Positions 55,703 through 64,000 of a stretch of 64,000 nucleotides of DNA are shown here, in pieces. The translations under genes were made by a program, and so were the position numbers. Source of the stretch: Pollenia angustigena (Eukaryota > Arthropoda > Insecta > Diptera > Polleniidae); contig OV884056.1 of NCBI GenBank assembly GCA_930367215.1, forward strand, positions 87,741,285-87,805,284, written 5' to 3'. The notes under the pieces are model-generated. The model was not told the origin of the DNA, did not search any database, and saw nothing but the letters and a program-made list of their open reading frames with translations. Positions within the stretch are counted from its first letter, which is position 1. Each line of letters opens with the position of its first letter.

Positions 55703-56460
55703 TTATTCTTAAAAACCAAAGCCAATATTGACTGAACATTAAACCGATTTTAACCCATTGATACAAAATAATTTTGATACAATTTACCCCTTTTCGTAGC
55801 TTAAAATTTACCATAATACAATTCTGGCGTATTCAAAATTGTAGTTTCTAGAAAGTGTCGAGATAATAATTCCCCATAGGCAACCTTTTTTCAAATGTTT
55901 TGTACACTTTAATGCTCGTAATTAAGGAAATCTGCAAAATGACCTAGAAAACTATAGTTAGTAAGATAAATTTCAAAAGATCTTGTAATTGAAGTGAATA
56001 ATAAAAAACAAATTAAAAGTAAACTTTTTTGTTTTGTAAAATCCTGAAATCTTTATTAGTTCTATTTAAAAATTTTGGAAATTGTTTGAAATCTTACACA
56101 ATTTTGTACGATTTTTTAGTGTTGATAATTTAGGAATGCAGAAAATTTTCTTTCAATTTCGTGCAATTTGGTATTTCATTTGTGATTTTTTTTTTGTTAT
56201 CGATTCTTAATCGTTTAAATATCTTTCATAAGAGACAACACTTACATATAAAATTAAATAAACATTTTAAATTTTAATAGTTTAAAAATAAATTTAAAAT
56301 AAATAAAATATTTTTATATATTTATATCGACCTACAATTGCTAAACATGCTTTATTTAAATAAATAAAATTTCTAAAATTTGGAGGAATTATAAAACTTT
56401 TACAAAAAACTTACTTCCAGATGATGGATGATCTTACGAATTATAAAATGTTTATATTAA
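55703..56460. other. AT-rich spacer, nothing recognised
   Basis: No supported gene or element. Confidence 0.35.
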
Positions 56461-56943
56461 GGGTAATCACGATGGTCATTGTGCAAATATGCAACTTGCA
56501 AATTTGCAGTGCATATTATGATTGATCGTGGACATACCACTTTTATTTCTTATGCAAATGTGCTTTTAAAAAAAAAAATTATTCTGGCAACACAAAAAAC
56601 TTCTGGCAGCACTAGCATAAGTTGTCAAAAATCTCCACTTGTTTACAATTATACACAAGTATTTTAGCTTTTAGTCTATTTTTGTACAAACAACTTTAAT
56701 AAAATTTTTTTTTTTTACAAATAAAAAAAAATATGGCGGTTCGCAAGTCAAAAGTTGTTGTTTACGCTTAATTGCGACTGACCGAATATGCAATACTATT
56801 TTTGCTCAAGGTTTTTTTAGTGCAAATGAAGTAAAAAAGCTAATTTCAAATACGTACATTTTGTTGTTGTGTTGTCTAAATGTGTGTATTTTTGAACACA
56901 TTTGCATCGTTTGCACACTTTGCACTACCCATTGTGATTACCC
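56461..56943. mobile_element. 483-bp MITE downstream of pyrexia
   Basis: Inverted ends GGGTAATCACGATGG and, at the right, CCATTGTGATTACCC. TGCAAA/TTTGCA motifs recur near both ends. It lies about 150 bp beyond the pyrexia stop codon on the 3' side. Confidence 0.7.
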
Positions 56944-57095
56944 GTAGTACTTAAATTCCATGGTCTAAAATTACATTTTAAAAAGACAATAATTTGCTTA
57001 CAGAAGGCACCTAAATCAAATGTTACATTTGTTTTCCTTAATTAAATGTTTTGAATACTTAAATAAAAAAAAATTAAATCTTTGATCGTTTGTAA

Positions 57096-59940
57096 CTATT
57101 TTCTTAAATTATTTTTCTGTTGATTCGATATAACAATTAATAATTTATCAATAACTTTGCTAGCCTGTTGCTGTTGTGTAATAAGAGCCTGCTTTAGCTC
57201 CTGTATCTCTTGTGTCAAATACTCGATACGGTCAATATTGCCATCAATTTTCGAATTTATGCTGGACAAGACGGTGGCTTCAAAATCCTCCGTCGCATAA
57301 GGTGTCGTAGGTGTTTGATTACTTTCACTGTTGTATTTGTTTTTGTAGGATAGTAGATAAGTAGCATCGGATGATTTGGCCGAGATGGTGTGGCCAAAGT
57401 GTTTGCGCATTTTGCCTACCTCGTAGGCTTTCATTAGTATATCACGTGGTAAACGTTTTTCGCTGGGATTTAGGGGCTTCACACACAGCACCACCCTATA
57501 TGCCTGAGGCGATACCAGGGCCGTATAATGCAATAGATTTCGTAGCCATGTTGGTAAATAACCATTAAACAAGGCCGATTCGATGTACGATATAAGCTTA
57601 GTTTGTCTGACTAACTTAGAAAGGCCAGCGGTCTTTTTGAGACCTTGGATATCGTGCACAGCTATACCCACCAGCAAGTTCATTAATATAATTGTTACAA
57701 ACAGTAAGAAGAGTACGAATGTAATTTGAGCACTGACTTCTAAAAGAAACGGTGGATCTTTGCCATCGGGATCATTGATGAGTAACGATAAATCCTGCTC
57801 CCCTATCATCATTACCAGTACGGATATGAAACCCATAAATGGATTAGCAAATGATGAGGAGGAGGGAAATATAACACAAAATGATATAGTAAAACCAATA
57901 AGCATACAGGAATAGGCCATAAACAGTTTAGCAAATTCTCCTTGAACCCTGGTATACATGGCAACGTAAACATCAAATACCGGCAGTTGACCAATCATTA
58001 GCATAAGATTTGTCCAACCTAGTAGAACAGCAAAAGCTCCAATGTGGTTTTGAAAGGTGTAAGTTTGCTTGGTATAAATATAGGAAATGACAAATACGCT
58101 GGTAATGACAAACCATTCCATTATATTCTCCACCTGGGTAACGTAATGTTTGAACGATGAGTAACCCGTGATTCCATACAACTTGCGGAATATTTCGACA
58201 ACTGTAATGGCCACCAAAACCCACCATTGCATTTCCATTACAAAGGGATTATTACGCAGCATGTCTCCTAAAATAGATTGCTTCTGACACAGTTCCTGGG
58301 CTTGTATTGTGGTGTTGTCGTCTTTACTGCCATTGTAGCAATTGTGGGCCAAGGCAGTGAGTACGTATAGGGTTAGAAAGAGTATAAAGAAGAAACAGAA
58401 TATTAAACGTCCTACATAGTATTTTCTTATTTTGCCCCATTTAATGTACAAAAATGATGAGCACAAAGGATGTTCTAGAATCTCCTTTTGACCCTCATCC
58501 ACAAAGGTATTTAAATAACTTATTTCTCTAGGATGACAATGTTGTAAGAGTTGGCGAAAATCCAGTTCTAATTCCACTTCTCGGTTGACCGGATCATGGC
58601 AATGATGTAAAGTAATAGCGGCATCTAGCTTTTGTCTTATCATGGCTACAGAAGCTGGAGTTTTGCGGGTAATAACATTTAAAGCTGAAGTGCCTTTTTT
58701 CGATTTTGTAGTGACATCGGCTCCGTGGTAAATAAGCATTTCCACACACTGGGCCAAGCCATCTAAGGCGGCTAAATGTAAAGCTGTAAAGCCATAAATA
58801 TCCTTATGATTAACATTGGCTCCCCATTGTATCAGAAGCTCTAAAATATCAAAAGCATTTTCGGATTTTCCCACTGCCGCATGTAAGGGGGTCCGGTGAT
58901 CAAAGTCTTCCGCGTTAGCGTCTGCATTGCCATTTCTTAGCAGAGACTCTACACACTCTAAACTAGAAGTGCGAGAAGCTAAATGTAAAGCGGTAAAACC
59001 CCGATGGTTCTTTAGTTTAGCATCAGCTCCTTTGGCCAGCAATAAATCAACACATTCTACATTTCCCTCATCTGCAGCTAAATGTAAAGCTGTAGACTCC
59101 TTTTCACGTATACATATTCGCACATTAGGATCAGCTCCATTGGCTTTTAGTAAAATCTCTAAACACTGGGCATTCCCCAAGTCGGCTGCCAAATGTATAG
59201 CATTAGTGCCATTAGGCTTGAGTGAATTAACATCTGCTCCCTCATCAATAAACAACTGCAAGCATTCTAAAGCATTGGCTCGTACCGCACAATGCAATAG
59301 ACTTTCTTCGCAGTTTGGCTTGTTCGTATCTATGGACAATTGGGCACCATTATTTATTAAATATTTCGCCGCCTCAGGCGAATTACCAAATGCTGCACAA
59401 TGTAAAGGAGTATAACACTTTGGCTGAAAGTTGACATTCATGCCCTTGCCCACCAAAAACGTGAGCGTCGACAGACAGCCACTAAACGCTCCCAAGTGCA
59501 AGGCGGTAATACCATTTTGATCACAAAAATTCAATTCAGCTCCTATATCCAATAGACTTTGCAATAGATCCCATCGCTTTAGAAATGCTGACCAAAGGAA
59601 ACATAAATTTTTCTCGATTTGCGAGGCGGATTCAAAGTGAGTCGTTGTGCTTTCACCGATCACATTGCCCTGTTCAATGTCTTCAAAATAGCGAATGCGA
59701 CCGGCGGCATTTTTCATTTGATCGATAAGACTTATGCGCAAAGTGTCGTTGCATATTTGTACACTTAGTTCACTGGTTGGCTCTTCGAAACTATCATACA
59801 TACTGGGTGCACTTTCAGCTGGTGGCGATGGACCACATTCCATATATTCGAATTCTCCTGGTGTTGGATATTGAGCTTCGATCATAGCATCCGTATTGTT
59901 GCGCCACCTTACCATAAGATTAGGCGGTATTGATTTAAAT
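57096..59940 (-). CDS. pyx: Pyrexia, TRPA-type ankyrin-repeat cation channel
   Basis: Temperature-gated plasma-membrane channel of the TRPA family; Drosophila pyrexia acts in heat tolerance and temperature sensing. From the ATG at 59915 there are 939 codons with no intron. About nine ankyrin repeats span residues 130-420 (for example NGITALHLGAFSG, STALHLAADEGNVECVDLLL, HRTPLHAAVGKSENA). Six membrane segments follow from about 495 (GRLIFCFFFILFLTLYVL) to 750, with the pore loop around FISVLVMMIGEQDLSLL (about 695) and the last helix FVLFLLFVTIILMNLLVGIA. A TRP-like stretch (VHDIQGLKKTAGL) comes next. The C-terminus (890-930) is a Glu/Gln-rich coiled coil. The frame is open upstream of the ATG to a splice acceptor at 59941-59942 (RFKSIPPNL precedes it), so a 5' exon probably supplies the true N-terminus. 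Length equals the fly protein. Confidence 0.93.
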
Positions 59941-60302
59941 CTGTATGCAGAGAAAGTAGGGAGAGGGTAAAGGTAAAAAATAAAGTTTTAGTTGTTGAAT
60001 TTTTTTTAACATAGAAAAACAATTACATACATACGTAGAAGCATTTTATTTATTATTAATACGTGCAGAAGTGCAATTAAGTTATATTTAATAAAATATT
60101 TAAAATAATATACACACACAGGAAAAACATGCTTTAAATAAGGTTAAGTAAACTATATTATCTTTTCCGCAGCGGCCATTAACAAACTACTGTTGTTTTT
60201 AACATTAATATTGTCGCGGCTAATAACATTTTGTTTATATCTAACCAAATATTGTTGACTAGGACAATATTATAGTTAAAAAAATTAAGCCAGGAGTACA
60301 AC
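59941..60302. other. pyrexia 5' intron or flank
   Basis: AT-rich sequence directly upstream of the main pyrexia exon. No upstream exon is identified. Confidence 0.4.
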
Positions 60303-60552
60303 CATATGACGCTATCAGCGCAGAAGTGGTGTAACCCCAGACTACTTTTTATGAGATAATGAGAAGTTAACACACTTGGTTGTAACGGCCCACGCAAAAG
60401 TTATGTTTCTAGCGCCATCTGTTTTGCATACACACAGTTGGCGTACTCGACTATTGCACTGTAAAGAACAGTGCAAAGAACATACCTTACAGCAGAACCG
60501 TAACCCAATTAAATTGTGGGTTACACCACTTCTGCGCTAATGGCCTCATATG
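60303..60552. mobile_element. 250-bp MITE upstream of pyrexia
   Basis: CATATGACGCTATCAGCGCA and AGAAGTGGTGTAACCC at the left; the reverse complement GGGTTACACCACTTCTGCGC with CATATG at the right. Confidence 0.75.
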
Positions 60553-60894
60553 TACTATACATTTTAAATGTATAATGTGTAAAATTAACAAAATATGTTT
60601 GTTTTGTTCCCTGCAGTTGAATGCTTTTTAATCACTTGATTGGTTTGCTTAAAATTCTCATACTCTTTATTTTTTAGTTGTTGATTTAGATACATAAAAT
60701 TTACGAAGTAGAATATGTCAGGAAAACGGAAAGAATGCCGATTAAGGTAGTCGCGAGCTAGAAAATAAATTATAAACAATCTACTTCACTGTAAAGCAAT
60801 GGATAGCTTATAAAATTGAAACATAAAACTCAACAGGAATAAGAATTACAAAATACAACTTGTCTCGAAAGGTATATTTGAAAAATGTCTGAAT

Positions 60895-61684
60895 TCACTA
60901 ACCATAATACTATTGTTATATACCATATTATGGTTAGTATTAACTATATTATGGTTAGCTTTAAATTCATTTTAAAAATATTATGGTTAATTTTTAAACA
61001 TTATAGTTAATACTGAGCGTAATATTATCAAAATTAACCATAATATGGGGAAAAATAACCATTATACATATCTATGGTTATCATTAACAATAATATGGTT
61101 ACCTACAAAAAAACAATAGTGTAATCTAACATAGGGCTGCTAAGTTTTAGTAATCATTTTAACTTCGGGGAGAATGAGTGATTGGCCTAAAGCTCTCTTA
61201 GCTCACGTAGAGAAAAACATGTTTAAATATGGTCACCTTCAACCAAACTATTTTTAAACAAAATTTTTAACATAATATGGTTAATATAACCACATAATTG
61301 TCAGCGACAACCATATTATGGTTAGATTAGTCCTTCATCAAGAACCCATAATCATATTATTATTGCCTCTAAAAATGTTATGGTTAAATATTATAATAAT
61401 TTGTTTTTGAATTTACAATAGTATTTTCCACTTTTTCAAGAGCAACATACTATGGTTGAAAACCAATCATGCTATTGTAAGTGCTAAGCAAATTTTAATT
61501 ATTATTAACCATAACATGTTTGGATGCAACAATAATATGGTTGGGGCTTCTTGATGGAGGCCTAATTTAACCATAACATGGTTACCGCTGACGATAATAT
61601 GGTTATATTAAACATAATATTTTTAAAATTTTCTTTAAAAATAGTTTGGTTGGAGGTGACCATATTCAAATATGTTTTTTCTCT
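60895..61684. repeat. AACCATAATATGGTT palindrome cluster with a MITE (61209-61684)
   Basis: ATTATGGTT or AACCATAAT-type half-sites occur some two dozen times, on both strands. From 61209 to 61684 they form one element with about 200-bp inverted arms (AGAGAAAAACATG, TATGGTCACCTTCAACCAAA at the left and mirrored at the right). The preceding 60895-61100 looks like a diverged relative. Confidence 0.7.
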
Positions 61685-62349
61685 GGGTGCTGGTGCTGGG
61701 GCTGCCAGCTAAGCCACCAGCCTGACTTAAGGAAAGTCAATAGGAAACTTAGCAAATATGCTTACCGTGTCGCTATTTTTTTTTTAAATGACCATTCAGA
61801 AATGCTTAAAGCCGTCGCTCGTATTCGCCTTCAACTCCCTAGGGAGTTCCACCAGAAGGCCACTGCCGTAGCAATGGGATCAGTACGCTGACCTATGAGT
61901 ATAGTGCGAACACTTTACCTTAAACTTTTCAAATTTAAGGACGACAAGACTTACTATGGATCGCTTTAACCAGTTTGCCTTACACACTCCATACTCCCTC
62001 CCTTATAGTTACCTCCAACCATATTTTTTTTGAGTGCAATAAATTAAAAGAATACTCGTATAAATGCAAAAAAAAACCGGAAGCGCAATGGTAAGCGAAA
62101 CTTTTATGTTTCCCCCTTACAAACCTGCTTCTTTCGAAGCTCCATTTTTTTTTTGGGTACTGTCAATCTGTGTCATCTTTAATCTTTATTGCCAGTGTTG
62201 CTTCTTTTTCAAAATGTTTTGCGAAAGCTTAAGAGAGTACCAAATTTGCCTCTTATTGCATTTAGCTTTCGTATCGAAATTGCATCCGCTATATATAGAT
62301 CCAAATTACCACTTATTTCGGTGTTATAGACAGGTTATTATATTAATGT

Positions 62350-62640
62350 AATATCTTATTAAAGTTCGTCATACGAATGCCCATGAATGTCTCAATCTTG
62401 CGATATGTCGCATGCTGATCTTGATTAATCATGAATATTTTTTGGCACAACAATTTAAACAGCTGTGCCGCCAAAGCTTTAATAACACATTCACTTTTGG
62501 CATGTGTCTTCAACACATTGTGGGATGTGATTACTTGGTAGGGCTAGGACAAAGCGCGGTCGCCAAAGTTGTAAGCCATGTTGTAAAAAAAATGGCAAAT
62601 CAAATTTTCTACTGAAGAATAACTTTTTTGTATAGACTAT
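62350..62640 (+). pseudogene. Degenerate PIF/Harbinger-like transposase fragment
   Basis: The frame reads CRQSFNNTFTFGMCLQHIVG, then CDYLVGLGQSAVAKVVSHVV and KKMANQIF. The pattern (VG.DYLVGL.QS.V.KV) resembles the N-terminal helical region of HARBI1-like transposases. The catalytic part was not found. Confidence 0.45.
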
Positions 62641-62743
62641 ATAAAATATAACATTCTTGAACATTTGTTAACCAAATAAAGAAGAAGCTTGATTAATAAA
62701 GTTTTTTTTTTAACAAATATAATGTGGGAATTATTTCTTTTTA

Positions 62744-62855
62744 GAGTCATTCCTAAGAATAAGTACATATCTATAGCTTCAGTGTCAATCAAAAGTTGGC
62801 TTTAGCAAAAAGTATGTGAAATATTGGGAGAAAAAGACTATTGTAAAAAGCTTGA
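62744..62855. mobile_element. MITE half copy (same family as 47064-47272)
   Basis: Shares ATTCC-AAG, CATCTATAGC, CAAAAGTTGGCTT and GTGAAATATT in the same order as the right half of the 47-kb copy. Confidence 0.6.
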
Positions 62856-62945
62856 TAAATTCAAATTCACCTCATAGAAGCACATTCGAAAAAATGGTTA
62901 ATATTTTTTTTTTTTTTTTTAGTTTAAGAGTTAAATATATCGTTA

Positions 62946-63865
62946 CAGTAGTTTTGACTTAACTGCCACTCTTTTAGCTGCCAATTTGAGATACCTGCCA
63001 AAAACCACAAAATTTCACTCATTTCTTCAATTTCGTATGAAATGTACTTGTTTAAGTGCCAATTTCATACGTGCCAATTTAAGTTAGCTGCCACAAATAT
63101 TTGAAATTATTATCCCATACTCATTGATAATTGTCCATTTAACTGCCAGAAATTTAAACTTTAACTGCTTTAACTGAAAGAGACCTTATCATTCAAGATA
63201 CAGACTTTCTAGAACTGATACCAAATTATTCAGACTATATTAATTGTGACGCCGATGTTGATTGTTACGGATAGTTATCGGATAACGAAATTCTCGTGCC
63301 TATTACAGAAACTACTCCTACTGAGGATGAAGACATTGAAGATGAAGGAGACAATGAAGAAAATAACGTATCATTCAAAATTCCATCGACTAAGAAGGCA
63401 TTAGAAGCTTTGAATGTCCTCCAAAAATATTGTATGCACCACAAGATTGATATAATTCCAGAAACTATTGAGGATCATATCCTAAAAGGGTCTATAAAAG
63501 CTTTTAAGCAAACTTCAATTACTGAATATTTTTCTTAAATGCTATGTACTTTTTAAGTACCTTTTACATATTTGCAAAGACTGAAGTAATTTGTTCCTTT
63601 TAATTTATATTATTTTTCCTGAAGTACCTTTATGTTGTTTTATTAATAACTAATAAATGAAAATAAATTTTTTATTTTTTTTACGTTTTGGTTGTAAAAA
63701 TAGGGAATTGTGTGAATCGGACTTATGGGCCACTTCTGTGGCTGGTAAACGAATCAGACAACTGCCAATTTTTGGCAGTTAAAAAATTTAACTTAAGTGC
63801 CATTTTGACTTACCTGCCACAAAATGCGTGCAAAACACGGTGTGGCAGTTAAGTCAAAAGTACTG
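62946..63865 (+). mobile_element. pogo-type element, internally deleted
   Basis: Flanked by TA. Left end CAGTAGTTTTGACTTAACTG, right end reverse complement CAGTACTTTTGACTTAACTG, continuing GCCAC at both. Motifs TTAACTGCCA, AGCTGCCA and AAGTGCCA recur at both ends (62956-63150 and 63760-63850), as expected for CENP-B/pogo-type binding sites. It keeps only a C-terminal piece of transposase. Confidence 0.85.
63173..63538 (+). pseudogene. pogo transposase C-terminal fragment with PIP-box-like end
   Basis: The frame from ERDLIIQDTDFLELIPNY has one in-frame stop (TAG at about 63272), then an acidic stretch TPTEDEDIEDEGDNEEN, a helical segment TKKALEALNVLQKYCMHH, and the end KAFKQTSITEYFS. QTSITEYF fits the PCNA-interacting QxxIxxYF pattern known at the end of pogo transposase. 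The CENP-B-like DNA-binding and DDE domains are deleted. Confidence 0.75.
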
Positions 63866-64000
63866 TATTATACGATATTATACAATTTTGAGTTTTTTAC
63901 AAAATACCTTGAATTGTTTCTTAGTGGGGTGCATTTTTAAAATATAATCAGCCTGTGCAACAGCTGCTAATTCAAATTAGTTTTGACATGCAGTTTGTGT

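Noticed and set aside
58927..59415. 162-codon plus-strand ORF
   Set aside because: Antisense shadow of the pyrexia ankyrin repeats; Ala/Ser-rich periodicity comes from the repeat codons.
61646..61891. 81-codon ORF with AVARIRLQLPREF segment
   Set aside because: A weak resemblance to a transposon-type protein could not be supported; left unassigned.

Overview
The window is nuclear DNA of a fly, most likely a higher (schizophoran, probably calyptrate) dipteran. The DNA is very AT-rich, introns begin with GTAAGT and are often 50-80 bp, the genes are clear insect orthologues, and intergenic DNA is dense with dispersed repeats carrying the TA-rich core plus (GTCY)n tract known from dipteran mini-me elements. 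The species cannot be named from sequence alone.

Five host genes are supported. Taf7 (TFIID subunit, minus strand, 2840-4596, two exons). EMC1 (ER membrane protein complex subunit 1, plus strand, 9798-17597, 11 exons giving 908 codons plus stop, with a possible extra 21-nt microexon). A cornichon/CNIH4-type ER cargo receptor, cnir-like (minus strand, 27290-27885, three exons, 156 aa). mRpS9 (mitochondrial ribosomal protein uS9m, plus strand, exons 32826-38023, last coding exon not found in the window). pyrexia (TRPA-type ankyrin channel, minus strand, 57096-59940, one large exon, probably with an upstream 5' exon). The genes are housekeeping or sensory and do not form one pathway. EMC1 and the CNIH4-type protein both act at the ER membrane in the biogenesis or export of membrane proteins; nothing suggests this is more than coincidence.

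Most of the rest is mobile DNA. The youngest-looking element is an apparently full-length jockey-type non-LTR retrotransposon (21451-26188, minus strand) with intact ORF1 and ORF2, poly(A), a 9-bp target duplication and an Inr plus DPE-like internal promoter. Broken LINEs with RNase H lie in EMC1 intron 8 and near 30 kb. DNA transposons include a Tc1-like pseudogene (6.3 kb), a hAT/DUF4371 pseudogene (46-49 kb) containing a piece of an asparaginyl-tRNA synthetase gene, two hAT-type non-autonomous elements with perfect 8-bp duplications, a pogo derivative keeping the transposase C-terminus with a PCNA-binding-like motif, a degenerate PIF/Harbinger fragment, a long foldback element, and about twenty palindromic MITEs.

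The most distinctive repeat family occurs as four copies (212-1152, 7345-8935, 40755-42164, 50568-51984). Its ends carry hairpins and an inverted ATACCCTCCACC / GGTGGAGGGTAT pair, and the middle is a tandem array with an exact 153-bp (51-codon) period that stays open for part of one strand. Related elements without the 153-bp array lie at 30.5-31.8, 36.9-37.3 and 54.2-55.1 kb. I saw no convincing tRNA gene, rRNA gene or CRISPR array.
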